Positions 40,246-50,469 of a stretch of DNA of 64,000 nt are shown in pieces. Each line of letters starts with the position of its first letter. Position 1 is the first letter of the stretch. The translations under genes were made by a program, and so were the position numbers. The notes beneath the pieces were generated by a model, which was not told where the DNA came from, made no database searches, and saw nothing but the letters and a program-made list of their open reading frames with translations. This DNA is from Burkholderiales bacterium 67-32. GTDB lineage: Bacteria; Pseudomonadota; Gammaproteobacteria; Burkholderiales; Burkholderiaceae_B. The DNA lies in NCBI GenBank assembly GCA_001898625.1, contig MKUP01000013.1, positions 1 to 64,000 of the forward strand, written 5' to 3'.

Positions 40246-40262
40246 ATGCTCATATTGAGCAT
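40246..40262. promoter_or_regulatory. Downstream nadA operator (palindrome)
   Basis: ATGCTCATATTGAGCAT is a perfect 7-bp inverted repeat around TAT. It lies in the nadA 5' leader, 18 bp before the start codon. Its outer half-sites ATGCT...GAGCAT recur in the second palindrome over the promoter. This is the arrangement expected of a repressor that senses NAD status (NadQ, NrtR or NiaR type); which regulator binds cannot be told. Confidence 0.6.
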
Positions 40263-40292
40263 TTTTTGAGTAAAAAAATATCGACCGGACTT

Positions 40293-40321
40293 ATGCTAAA
40301 GATGAGCATAACGAATGTCAA
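40293..40321 (-). promoter_or_regulatory. nadA promoter with overlapping operator
   Basis: On the minus strand TTGACA (40316-40321), a 17-bp spacer and TAGCAT (40293-40298) form a good sigma-70 promoter, with a start near 40286. The 17-bp palindrome ATGCTAAAGATGAGCAT (40293-40309) covers the -10 box and half the spacer. It shares ATGCT and GAGCAT ends with the palindrome 47 bp downstream. Binding here would block RNA polymerase. Confidence 0.65.
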
Positions 40322-40369
40322 TAGCGGAAACCCGAAAACGCATGGCGCGGCCCCGGACAGCGAGCAACC

Positions 40370-40402
40370 AAAGAAAAAGGGCCTGGATGACTCCAAGCCC
40401 TT
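40370..40402 (-). terminator. Terminator after tRNA-Val
   Basis: On the minus strand AAGGGCTTGGA pairs with TCCAGGCCCTT, with one mismatch, and is followed by TTTCTTT. It lies about 30 bp past the tRNA 3' end and would stop readthrough into the nadA promoter. Confidence 0.75.
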
Positions 40403-40431
40403 GATGCCGGCACGTGTACGCTGCAACAGAG

Positions 40432-40507
40432 TGGTGGGTGCTACAGGGGTCGAACCTGTGACCTACGCCTTGTAAGGGCGCCGCTCTACCAACTGAGCTA
40501 AGCACCC
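40432..40507 (-). tRNA. tRNA-Val (anticodon TAC)
   Basis: This is a complete 76-nt cloverleaf on the minus strand. The acceptor is GGGTGCT/AGCACCC with discriminator A, the anticodon arm is GCGCC-CTTACAA-GGCGT, the T-loop is GTTCGAC, and CCA is encoded. Anticodon UAC reads GTA and, when modified, other valine codons. A -10 box TACAAT lies at 40536-40541 on the minus strand; the -35 is not clear. Confidence 0.96.
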
Positions 40508-40563
40508 TCTGGCTGCGAACCGCGACTCGGCGCGTATTGTAGCGGATTGCCCGGGCACCTGCA

Positions 40564-41313
40564 TCAGCCGCCGCGCGGCAGCCGGCTGGGCGGATAGCCG
40601 TAGAACTTCTTGAATGCCTGCGCGTACGCGCCTTCGGTGGCATAGCCCACCGCCAGCGCGATATCCAGTTGCCGCCAACCCCGCGCATGCAGTTCGGCCG
40701 CCCGGGTCATCCGCGCATGATTGCGCCATTGCTGGAAGGACATGCCGGTATGGGTCACGAATCCACGCTGGATGGTCTTCTCGCTGGCTCCCGCCACGCG
40801 CGCCCACGCCCCCAGCGAACGATTGTCGGCCGGATCCTGCTCCAGCGCCCGGCAGATGGGCGCGATGCGCGGATCGGCCGGGATCTGTATGCCCGGCTCG
40901 GTCCAGGGCGCCGAGGCCAGTTCGTCGGCCAGCACGCGCGCCTTGCGCAGGCGCTGTTCGCCCCCGCCGCTGCCCGCCTCCCAGCTTGCCGCGTCCAGGA
41001 TCAGTTCACGCAGCAGCGGCCGCACGCAAACAACCACGCAGCGTCCCGCGTCGTAGAAGTCCGGCTCGACGTAGACGCTGTGATATCGAAAGCTGCGGTC
41101 CATCAGCACGGCGTGCGGCACCCCGCGCGGGATCCACGCCGCCCTGTCGGGCGCGAGCCGTATCACCCGTTGCTGCGTCTCCAACAGCGTGGAGCCCTGC
41201 TCGGGATAAAGCAACTGCCCGACCTCGTGGCTATGCATGGCGGCGTGAGCCGCGCGCCCTTCCCTGACCACGATGCGCAGCGGAAACCGTTGCGGGGCGA
41301 CGATGCCGGACAT
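40564..41313 (-). CDS. AraC family transcriptional regulator with cupin sensor
   Basis: The 249-aa protein has an N-terminal cupin-like sensor (HAAMHSHEVGQLLYPEQGS, WIPRGVPHAVLM) and a C-terminal double helix-turn-helix (LGAWARVAGASEKTIQRGFVTHTGMSFQQW, then IALAVGYATEGAYAQAFKKFYGYPPS). This two-part layout is typical of AraC proteins that respond to small aromatic or sugar-like ligands. It is divergent from a cyclase and a flavin reductase gene, which it probably controls. Confidence 0.9.
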   Translation of the reverse strand: MSGIVAPQRFPLRIVVREGRAAHAAMHSHEVGQLLYPEQGSTLLETQQRVIRLAPDRAAWIPRGVPHAVLMDRSFRYHSVYVEPDFYDAGRCVVVCVRPLLRELILDAASWEAGSGGGEQRLRKARVLADELASAPWTEPGIQIPADPRIAPICRALEQDPADNRSLGAWARVAGASEKTIQRGFVTHTGMSFQQWRNHARMTRAAELHARGWRQLDIALAVGYATEGAYAQAFKKFYGYPPSRLPRGG

Positions 41314-41402
41314 GTCCGATCCTCAATGAAATCTGGCCGAGATGCGGCGGCGCGCGAAACGGCGCCGGTCGATGATGCAGGCGTCGTCAACCGGAGACCC
41401 CC

Positions 41403-41981
41403 ATGTACATCGACCTCACGCTTTCCATCGACATCCAGGACCCCATTATCGCCAAAGCCAGCGCCGATCCCGACAGCTACATGTCGCGCGGCCATATCGG
41501 CACCCATCTCGACGTCTACGGCGGCCAGGCCTTCCCGCCCGCCCATTACTGCATGCGGCGAGGCCTCCTGATCGACGCGCGGAACACCGGGGAAGAAATC
41601 GGCCTCGCGGTCCTGGCCGGCCGCGAGTTCCAGGCCGGCGACTTCCTCATCTTCCATACCGGCCATCTCGCCCGCCACGTCTACGGCTCCCGCCCCTACT
41701 ACCAGACCCAGCCGAAATTCTCGTGGGACCTGGTCCAGCACCTGGCCGAGCGGGACACCGGCTTCATCGGCCTGGACTTCCCCGGCATGCGGCCCGGCCC
41801 CGAACACAACACCGCGGACCGCATCGTGGGCAGCCGCGGGGGCTACGTGATCGAAAACCTGGCCAACGTGGACAGGCTGCATGCCGAGGCCGGCGACCGG
41901 ACGTTCCTGGTCTGCACCGGATGGACCGGCTTCCAGGGCTCGACGGGGCTGTCGTGCCGTGTCGTCGCCCACCTGGACTGA
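41403..41981 (+). CDS. Cyclase-family metal hydrolase
   Basis: The 192-aa protein is related to kynurenine formamidase (KynB) and isatin hydrolase. Those enzymes use a metal bound by HxGTHxD...H; here the motif reads HIGTHLDVYGG, so the first part is present, but the usual later Pro-x-His is altered, and the ligand set may differ. FIGLDFPGMRPGPEHNTADR and TGWTGFQGS are other family segments. It is followed 20 nt later by a flavin reductase. The substrate is unknown; amide or lactone hydrolysis is likely. Confidence 0.8.
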   Translation: MYIDLTLSIDIQDPIIAKASADPDSYMSRGHIGTHLDVYGGQAFPPAHYCMRRGLLIDARNTGEEIGLAVLAGREFQAGDFLIFHTGHLARHVYGSRPYYQTQPKFSWDLVQHLAERDTGFIGLDFPGMRPGPEHNTADRIVGSRGGYVIENLANVDRLHAEAGDRTFLVCTGWTGFQGSTGLSCRVVAHLD

Positions 41982-42001
41982 GACCGCAGGAGAAGCCCGC
42001 C

Positions 42002-42514
42002 ATGACCTCGCATCCCGTTTCGGTCCCCCAACCCGACGGCACCGCTTATCGCGCCGCCATGGCCCGTCTGGGCGCCTCGGTGCACATCGTCACCAGCTCG
42101 GGCCCCGCGGGCCGCGTCGGCCTGACGGCCTCGGCCGTCTGCAGCGTGACCGACGATCCGCCCATGCTGCTGGTGTGCCTGAACCGGCGCTCGTCCGCCC
42201 ACGACACGACACTGGCCAACGGCGTGCTGTGCGTCAACACGCTGGCCGCCGGCCACGAAACCTTGTCGCGCCGGTTCAGCAGCGGCGGGGACATGGACGG
42301 CCGGTTCGCGCAAGGCATGTGGGGCTGCCTGGAAACGGGCTCCCCGGTCCTGGAGGACGCAATGGCCGTGTTCGACTGCCGCATCGTCGACACGACGCGG
42401 CAAGGCACGCACACCGTCATGTTCTGCGAAGTCCAGGGCTTGCGCACGGGAGAGGCGCCGGCCGGCCTGTTCTATTTTTCGCGGACGTATCACGCGTTGG
42501 GACCAGCAACCTAG
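42002..42514 (+). CDS. Flavin reductase (RutF/HpaC family)
   Basis: This 170-aa FMN-binding split-barrel protein is of the kind that supplies reduced flavin to two-component monooxygenases. It shows the family start AYRAAMARLGASVHIVTS, GLTASAVCSVTDDPPMLLVC, the VLCVNTLA segment, and the closing GLFYFSRTYHALG. The ATG at 42002 follows AGGAGA. No monooxygenase lies beside it, so its partner is elsewhere. It likely shares a transcript with the cyclase gene. Confidence 0.88.
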   Translation: MTSHPVSVPQPDGTAYRAAMARLGASVHIVTSSGPAGRVGLTASAVCSVTDDPPMLLVCLNRRSSAHDTTLANGVLCVNTLAAGHETLSRRFSSGGDMDGRFAQGMWGCLETGSPVLEDAMAVFDCRIVDTTRQGTHTVMFCEVQGLRTGEAPAGLFYFSRTYHALGPAT

Positions 42515-42518
42515 GGAC

Positions 42519-42549
42519 GAAAAAAAACCCTGGCGCCAAACCAGGGTTT
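42519..42549 (-). terminator. Rho-independent terminator of hupB
   Basis: A perfect 9-bp stem (AAACCCTGG and complement) with a 7-nt loop is followed on the minus strand by a run of T. It serves hupB; on the plus strand TTTCTC gives only weak termination for the flavin reductase. Confidence 0.88.
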
Positions 42550-42571
42550 CTCGTCACGAAGTGTCTGCGTC

Positions 42572-42844
42572 TTAGTTGACGGCGTCCTTCAACGCCTTGC
42601 CCGGACGGAACTTCGGCACCTTCGCCTTCTTGATCTTGATGGCTTCGCCGGTACGCGGGTTACGGCCGGTGCGGGCCGCGCGAGCGCTCACCGCGAAAGT
42701 GCCGAAACCGACCAGCGTCACCGTGCCGCCCTTCTTGAGCGTCGTTTTCACCGCTCCCACCAGCGCATCCAGCGAACGGCCGGCAGCCGCCTTGGAAATG
42801 TCGGCTTGCTTGGCGATGTGGTCGATAAGCTCGGTCTTGTTCAT
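42572..42844 (-). CDS. hupB: DNA-binding protein HU-beta
   Basis: HU is the small nucleoid protein that bends and compacts DNA. The 90-aa product begins [22 protein letters not shown] and has the DNA-binding arm [31 protein letters not shown]. The ATG at 42844 is the family start. Its position just after lon is the usual one in proteobacteria. It has its own promoter and terminator. Confidence 0.97.
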   Translation of the reverse strand: MNKTELIDHIAKQADISKAAAGRSLDALVGAVKTTLKKGGTVTLVGFGTFAVSARAARTGRNPRTGEAIKIKKAKVPKFRPGKALKDAVN

Positions 42845-42969
42845 TAGGCCCCTCACAAGGTCTATCTGTGGAAAAAATTTTTGGTCCCGATGCGAGTCCG
42901 CAAGGGGCACCCCCGAAGAGCGACGTACCGTGCCGAAACTGCGCTTGCCGGTACGAAACGCAGACGGCT

Positions 42970-42999
42970 ATTTAATCCTCGGGCAGAAAGTCGTGTCAA
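42970..42999 (-). promoter_or_regulatory. Promoter of hupB
   Basis: TTGACA (42994-42999) followed after 18 bp by TTAAAT (42970-42975) on the minus strand. A start near 42963 would give a leader of about 120 nt. It lies between the lon terminator and hupB. Confidence 0.55.
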
Positions 43000-43047
43000 G
43001 GGAAACCCGCTGGAAAACCGCGTAAAACCTCATGTTTCCGCATGTGA

Positions 43048-43079
43048 CGAAAAAAAAGAGGGCACTTGCGTGCCCTCTT
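43048..43079 (-). terminator. Rho-independent terminator of lon
   Basis: A perfect 10-bp stem (AAGAGGGCAC and complement) with a 4-nt loop is followed on the minus strand by seven T residues. It lies 21 bp after the lon stop. Confidence 0.92.
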
Positions 43080-43099
43080 CCATGCCCCAGACCGCGGGA

Positions 43100-45532
<2,433 letters not shown>

Positions 45533-45560
45533 GATTCGTCCTCGAATTTGAATGCAATCA

Positions 45561-45588
45561 GGATGAGGGCGTAAACGTGGATTTCAAG
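45561..45588 (-). promoter_or_regulatory. Sigma-32 promoter of lon
   Basis: On the minus strand CTTGAA (45583-45588) is a perfect -35 and CCTCATCC (45561-45568) a near match to the -10 CCCCATNT, 14 bp apart. A start near 45555 leaves a leader of about 22 nt. lon is a classic RpoH target, which fits. Confidence 0.7.
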
Positions 45589-45728
45589 CGTCGGCGGGCA
45601 ACGTGGTCTGCTGGGACTGCCGGGCGCATGCCCTTTTCCCGCACAGCACGCCCGGGAAAAGCGTATGAACCCGAAGAGCGGCGCAGAGTCATCATTCGCC
45701 CACAGGCCATTGATTTACACGCCATGGC

Positions 45729-45828
45729 CCAATGTAGCATATAGAGGGCTCCCCCCTACGCGCTGACGCGCGCCCCCCAGGGGGCGATGCGGGTGGACCG
45801 GCAAAGCCGGATCCACCGCATCCTGGGG
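45729..45828 (+). repeat. Structured intergenic repeat, copy R1
   Basis: This is the first of four copies of a roughly 90-bp element. The order is CCAAT edge, a run of C, TACGCGC-TGAC-GCGCG hairpin, CGCCCCC/GGGGGCG hairpin, then a long stem whose outer pair is GATGC (45786-45790) with GCATC (45818-45822), continuing GTGGA/TCCAC and CCGGC/GCCGG around loop AAA, closing with CCTGGGG. It lies upstream of lon and faces copy R2 in inverted orientation. Confidence 0.8.
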
Positions 45829-45878
45829 TAACAACGGGCTGGCGGGGACTGGCGATACTGCCTGGCATCTGTCGGGTT

Positions 45879-45926
45879 GGAAAAGAACAACGGCCTTGCG
45901 CGCAAGCAAGGCCGTTGTTCTTTTCC
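45879..45926. terminator. Bidirectional terminator between clpX and lon
   Basis: Two perfect 21-bp arms starting GGAAAAGAACAACGGCC surround a 6-nt loop. The arm ends give T-rich ends on both strands (GTTCTTTTCC), so it can stop transcription from either side. It is the likely end of the tig-clpP-clpX transcript. Repeat copies R1 and R2 flank it almost symmetrically. Confidence 0.85.
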
Positions 45927-45940
45927 TGATCGTTCCCCAG

Positions 45941-46030
45941 ACCCAGGGCACAGCGGATCCGGCTTTGCCGGTCCGCCAGTGCCGCCCCCTGGGGGGCGCC
46001 CGAAGGGCGTAGGGGGGGCCTACTTATTGG
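45941..46030 (-). repeat. Structured intergenic repeat, copy R2
   Basis: Inverted relative to R1. Read on the minus strand: CCAATAAG edge, C-run, CGCCC-TTC-GGGCG hairpin, CGCCCCC/GGGGGCG, then GGCAC/GTGCC (plus-strand 45979-45983 and 45947-45951), GCGGA/TCCGC, CCGGC/GCCGG with loop AAA. Its CCAATAAG edge is inside clpX and supplies its last codons and stop (…AAT AAG TAG). Confidence 0.8.
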
Positions 46031-47282
46031 CGACCTTGGGCTTGTCGCCGTAGATCAGGAGGGGGATGCCTTCGCCGGTGATGGCGTTTTCGTCCAGGAC
46101 GACCTTGACGACGTTGCCCTGGGTGGGCAGTTCGTACATGGTGTCGAGCAGCGCGGCTTCGATGATGGAGCGCAGGCCGCGGGCGCCGGTCTTGCGCTTG
46201 AGCGCTTTCTCGGCGATGGCCAGGAGGGCCTGGGGCCGGACGTCGAGTTCGGCGCCTTCCATGGCCAGCAGTTTCTGGAACTGCTTGACCAAGGCGTTCT
46301 TGGGCTCGACCAGGATCTGGATCAGGGCTTCCTCGTTCAGCTCGTCCAGCGTCGCCACGACGGGCAGGCGGCCGACCAGTTCGGGGATGAGGCCGAACTT
46401 GATCAGGTCCTCGGGCTCGACTTCGCCGAACAATGCGCTGACGGAGCGTTCCGACTCAGCCTTGACCGACGCGCCGAAGCCGATGCCGGACTTCTCGGTG
46501 CGGCCGCGGATGACCTTTTCCAGGCCGTCGAACGCGCCGCCGCAAATGAACAGGATGTTGGTCGTGTCGATCTGCACGAAATCCTGGTTCGGATGCTTGC
46601 GGCCGCCCTGCGGCGGAACCGAGGCGACGGTGCCTTCGATCAGCTTGAGCAGGGCCTGCTGCACGCCTTCGCCCGACACGTCGCGGGTGATGGACGGGTT
46701 GTCGGCCTTGCGCGAGATCTTGTCGATCTCGTCGATGTAGACGATGCCGCGCTGGGCCTTTTCCACATCGTAGTTGCAGTTCTGCAGCAGCTTCTGGATG
46801 ATGTTCTCGACATCCTCGCCCACGTAGCCGGCTTCGGTCAGCGTGGTGGCGTCGGCGATCACGAACGGCACGTTCAGCAGGCGGGCCAGCGTCTGGGCCA
46901 GCAGCGTCTTGCCCGACCCCGTGGGTCCGATCAGCAGGATGTTGCTCTTGGACAGTTCGACGTCGTCCGTCTTGCCGCCGGCGTGGCGGATGCGCTTGTA
47001 GTGGTTGTACACCGCCACCGACAGGATCCGCTTGGCCCGGGTCTGGCCGATCACGTACTGGTCGAGGATCTCCTTGATCTCGGCCGGCGTGGGCAGTTCG
47101 GACTTGGCGCCGGTCTTGACGTCGGCGGCCACTTCGTCACGGATGATGTCGTTGCACAGGTCGATGCACTCATCGCAAATGAACACCGACGGTCCGGCGA
47201 TCAGCTTGCGAACCTCATGCTGGCTCTTGCCGCAAAACGAGCAATAGAGCAGCTTTTCGTTCGACCCTTTCTTTTCCGACAT
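46020..47282 (-). CDS. clpX: ClpX unfoldase of the ClpXP protease
   Basis: ClpX is the AAA+ hexamer that recognises, unfolds and feeds substrates to ClpP. The 420-aa protein has the C4 zinc domain (YCSFCGKSQ...[10 protein letters not shown]), Walker A GPTGSGKT at about 119, the pore loop GYVGED, and the ClpP-docking loop containing IGF in [10 protein letters not shown]. The ATG at 47282 lies 2 nt after the clpP stop; a TTG two codons upstream is possible but unnecessary. Its last codons come from the edge of repeat R2. Confidence 0.97.
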   Translation of the reverse strand: MSEKKGSNEKLLYCSFCGKSQHEVRKLIAGPSVFICDECIDLCNDIIRDEVAADVKTGAKSELPTPAEIKEILDQYVIGQTRAKRILSVAVYNHYKRIRHAGGKTDDVELSKSNILLIGPTGSGKTLLAQTLARLLNVPFVIADATTLTEAGYVGEDVENIIQKLLQNCNYDVEKAQRGIVYIDEIDKISRKADNPSITRDVSGEGVQQALLKLIEGTVASVPPQGGRKHPNQDFVQIDTTNILFICGGAFDGLEKVIRGRTEKSGIGFGASVKAESERSVSALFGEVEPEDLIKFGLIPELVGRLPVVATLDELNEEALIQILVEPKNALVKQFQKLLAMEGAELDVRPQALLAIAEKALKRKTGARGLRSIIEAALLDTMYELPTQGNVVKVVLDENAITGEGIPLLIYGDKPKVANK

Positions 47283-47284
47283 GC

Positions 47285-47941
47285 TCAACCCTGTTCGGTA
47301 CGACTACTGAAGACTTTGTCGATCAAGCCATACGATAGCGCATCGGCCGCCGACATGAAATTGTCGCGCTCGGTGTCCACCGCGATGCGTTCGATCGGCT
47401 GGCCGGTGTTCTCGGCCAGGATCCGGTTCAGGCGCTCGCGCAGGTAGAGGATCTCGCGCGCGTGGATCTCGATGTCGGTCGCCTGGCCCTGGGCACCGCC
47501 CGAGGGCTGGTGGATCATGATGCGGGAGTTGGGCAGCGAGATCCGCTTGCCCTTGGCCCCGGCTGCCAGCAGGAACGCGCCCATGCTGGCGGCCAGGCCG
47601 GTGCAGAGCGTGGCCACGTCGGGCTTGACGAACTGCATCGTGTCATAGATGGCCATGCCCGCGTACACCGACCCGCCGGGCGAGTTGATGTACAGCGAGA
47701 TGTCCTTCTCGGGGTTTTCCGACTCCAGGAACAGGAGCTGGGCCACGATGAGGTTGGCGGTGGCATCGGCCACCGGTCCAACCAGGAAGATGATCCGCTC
47801 TTTCAGCAGACGCGAGTAGATGTCGTACGCACGCTCGCCCCGGCCGGACTGTTCGATCACCATCGGCACATAGCCGAGGGCCTTGGGGCCGAGCGACTCG
47901 GCCCCGTACATGGATGCGTAGAAATCTACGAAGCGTTGCAT
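47285..47941 (-). CDS. clpP: ATP-dependent Clp protease proteolytic subunit ClpP
   Basis: ClpP is a serine protease that forms the two-ring barrel of ClpXP. The 218-aa protein contains the catalytic S119 in [12 protein letters not shown]144 in [20 protein letters not shown], and the aspartate in the [12 protein letters not shown] segment. It has the usual short N-terminal leader that is autoprocessed (cut probably shortly before GYVPMVIEQ). The ATG shares its A with the tig stop (TGATG), so translation is coupled. Confidence 0.97.
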   Translation of the reverse strand: MQRFVDFYASMYGAESLGPKALGYVPMVIEQSGRGERAYDIYSRLLKERIIFLVGPVADATANLIVAQLLFLESENPEKDISLYINSPGGSVYAGMAIYDTMQFVKPDVATLCTGLAASMGAFLLAAGAKGKRISLPNSRIMIHQPSGGAQGQATDIEIHAREILYLRERLNRILAENTGQPIERIAVDTERDNFMSAADALSYGLIDKVFSSRTEQG

Positions 47942-49251
47942 CAGGCAGTTCCCATCAATTCATCGAAGGCGACTTGCTCGTCCTTGACCTGGGCCTTGGA
48001 CAGCACGTGCTGGACGACGTTGTCCTCGAGCACGATGGCCTCGATTTCGGCCAGGCGAGACTTGTCCGTCAGATAGTAGCGCACGACTTCCTCGGGCTTC
48101 TCGTAGCTCTGGGCGAAGTCCTCGATGCGGGCGCGGATCTGGTCCGGCTTGGCCTTGAGGTTCTCGACCTTGACCAGTTCCGACACCAGCAGGCCCAGGC
48201 GCACGCGGCGCTCGGACTCCGAGGCGAAGGCCTCGGCCGGGATCGGCAACTTGTCGGCGTTGGGCACGCCGCGCTGGCGCAGGTCCTCGCGGGCGGCCTC
48301 GATACGGCGCTCGGTGTCGTCGTTGACCAGGGCCTTGGGAATGTCGAAGGTGGCCGCCTTGGCCAGCGCATCCATCACGCTCGACTTGGTGCGGGCCTGG
48401 GTGCGGCTGCGCACTTCGCGCTCGAGGTTGGCGCGGATGTCGGCGCGCAGCTTCTCGACGTCGCCTTCGGCCTGGCCCAGTTGCTTGGCGAACTCGGCGT
48501 CGACCTGGGGCAGCACGCCCTCTTCCACCTTCTTGATCGTGATGGTGAACTCGGCGGTCTTGCCGGCGACTTCGGCCGAGCCGTAGTCGGCCGGGAACGC
48601 CAGCGGGAACACCTTGGTCTCGCCGGCCTTCATGCCGCGCGCGGCCGCCTCGAATTCGGGCAGCATGCGGCCCTGGCCCAGCACGAACGGGAAGTCCTCG
48701 GCCGTGCCGCCCTGGAACGCGACGCCGTCGATGGTGCCGGCGAAGTCCAGCGTCACGCGGTCGTCGTCGCCCGCGGCGCGGCCTTCACGCTCTTCGAAGG
48801 TCACGCGCTGCTTGCGCAGGATGTCGACGGTGCGATCGACCTCGGCGTCACCCACCTCGCTCTTGGCGCTGGTGATCTCCAGGGCCGACAGGTCGGGAAT
48901 GGCGACTTCCGGGTAGACCTCGAACGTGGCGCTGAAAGCGACCACGTCGTCGGCCACGCCTTCGGTCTTGGGCTCGACCGACGGCGAACCCGCCAAGCGC
49001 AGCTTCGACTCGGCCACGACCTTTTCCAGGGCGTCGCCGATCTTGGCGTTCAGCACTTCCATGCGCACTTCGGGACCGTAGGTACGGGCCAGCATGGGCA
49101 TCGGGACCTTGCCGGGACGGAACCCCGGCATCTTGGCGGTGCGGGCCAGGCGCTTGAGGCGCGACTCGACTTCTTTTTCGATGTCGGCCACCGGCACGGA
49201 AAGATCAACGCGGCGCTCAAGCCCCGACAGGGTTTCAACCACAGGCTGCAT
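47941..49251 (-). CDS. tig: Trigger factor
   Basis: This ribosome-bound chaperone and prolyl isomerase meets nascent chains. The 436-aa protein has the ribosome-docking signature GFRPGKVPM (about residues 43-51), an FKBP-type PPIase domain ([35 protein letters not shown]) and a helical C-terminal chaperone region. The ATG at 49251 begins [14 protein letters not shown], the family start. It heads tig-clpP-clpX; tRNA-Leu lies upstream. Confidence 0.97.
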   Translation of the reverse strand: MQPVVETLSGLERRVDLSVPVADIEKEVESRLKRLARTAKMPGFRPGKVPMPMLARTYGPEVRMEVLNAKIGDALEKVVAESKLRLAGSPSVEPKTEGVADDVVAFSATFEVYPEVAIPDLSALEITSAKSEVGDAEVDRTVDILRKQRVTFEEREGRAAGDDDRVTLDFAGTIDGVAFQGGTAEDFPFVLGQGRMLPEFEAAARGMKAGETKVFPLAFPADYGSAEVAGKTAEFTITIKKVEEGVLPQVDAEFAKQLGQAEGDVEKLRADIRANLEREVRSRTQARTKSSVMDALAKAATFDIPKALVNDDTERRIEAAREDLRQRGVPNADKLPIPAEAFASESERRVRLGLLVSELVKVENLKAKPDQIRARIEDFAQSYEKPEEVVRYYLTDKSRLAEIEAIVLEDNVVQHVLSKAQVKDEQVAFDELMGTA

Positions 49252-49446
49252 GCAAAAACCTATATATTGAGTATGTGTAATCGACAGAACCGGACACCCG
49301 CGCCGCGAGAGGCACCGCAACCAGAGATCGATCCGGGCATTCGCGAATTGTGCCACAGCCCCCATGCGGCGCCGCAGCGACGCGTGGGGGCTCCGGAAGC
49401 CGCCTTGCCGGCTGCGGCCGGACACCACCAGGGTTGTTCAAACTTG

Positions 49447-49533
49447 TGGTGCGACCGAGAGGAATCGAACCTCCACAGGATTTCTCCCGACAGGACCTAA
49501 ACCTGTTGCGTCTACCAATTTCGCCACGGTCGC
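49447..49533 (-). tRNA. tRNA-Leu (anticodon TAG)
   Basis: This is an 87-nt class II tRNA on the minus strand with a long variable arm (TCGGGAGAAATCCTG region). The acceptor is GCGACCG/CGGTCGC, the anticodon arm is ACAGG-TTTAGGT-CCTGT, the T-loop is GTTCGATTC, and CCA is encoded. UAG reads CTA and related leucine codons. A -10 box TACAAT is visible at 49548-49553 on the minus strand. Confidence 0.96.
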
Positions 49534-49749
49534 ACATCAGAAACCGGATTGTAACCCGAGTCTCCGAAAAGGCCCGGCGGCCCCCTGCTCCCATCGGCGC
49601 ACCTCCGTCCAACCGGTCCGCCAACCATTGTTTTGCCTTGCGGCACGGGCTTTCGGCCCTTTTCCGGGCCGGTTTACCGTTATTGATCATCCTATCCAAA
49701 ACGTTGGGATAGATTGCGATTGCAATCCCGCAACGCTTTCTTACCCGCA

Positions 49750-50444
49750 ATGATAGAAACCCACACGCCAGAAGTCGCCGTCCTGCTCGGGGAGACCGGC
49801 CGCGATTACGAAATCGCGGACGAGTTGATGCGCGCCGGCTTCAGCGTCTACGTCTGCACCAGTTCGCAGGAAGTGCATGCGCTGCTGCGCGCGGGCAAGA
49901 ACCCCGTGGTGCTGGCCGACGCGGCGCGCGCGACCGCGTTCGACAGCTACCCGCTGACCCGCCTGGTCTACGTCCCGCCCGAACCCGGCCAGGCCGCCGA
50001 CAAGCCGCACGTGGAAGTCCAGGTGCTCGGCGCCGACCCGAGCATGGAGCTGCTGCCCATCCTGCGCGCCATGCGGCGCCACCTCGCCCTGGCCAGGCCA
50101 CGCCTGTCCGAGCCGCCGCCCGAAGCGCCCACGCCGGCGCTGTGGCTCCTGTCCACGCCGCCGCGCCGCCTGACGAGCCCGGAGGGCCGCAGCCTGCCGC
50201 TTACGCTGACCGAATGGCAGTTCGTCAGCCACCTTTTCAGCGAGCGCAGCCGCACCCTGACCTTTGCCCAGTGGCAGGCCGTCTCGGCCAAGGACGGCGA
50301 GCGCCAGTTGCACAACGTCGCGGTCCTCGTGAGCCGGCTACGCCGCAAGGCGCAGCGGCATGGCATCACCCTGTCCGGGGCGTGGGCTATTCCTTCACGC
50401 AGCCCTGCGGGGATCTGGCGCCGGGAACCAGGCAGGCCCGCTAG
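49750..50444 (+). pseudogene. Winged-helix (OmpR/PhoB-type) regulator, frameshifted near its end
   Basis: The frame from ATG 49750 encodes a degenerate receiver-like N-terminus (EVAVLLGETGRDYEIADELM) and an OmpR-type winged helix (LTLTEWQFVSHLFSERSRTLTF, NVAVLVSRLRRKAQRHGI). The closing wing, normally VRGVGY, appears in another frame: reading the sequence with one extra base near 50372-50374 gives GITLVRGVGYSFTQP and stops at TAG 50442-50444, a 231-aa protein. As written, the original frame runs on into antisense of the next gene. So either one base was lost (real mutation) or this is a sequence error. Target genes are unknown. Confidence 0.75.
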
Positions 50445-50469
50445 CGAGAGCGTGCGGGGACCGGCTGGC

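Noticed and set aside
37123-40269. A 1048-codon plus-strand frame opposite ppiD and nadA
   Set aside because: It is the antisense shadow of two well-supported genes, with His/Arg/Gly-rich composition and no known domain.
40266-40475. A 69-codon plus-strand ORF between nadA and tRNA-Val
   Set aside because: It runs over the nadA promoter, a terminator and the tRNA-Val gene in antisense, which explain the sequence better.
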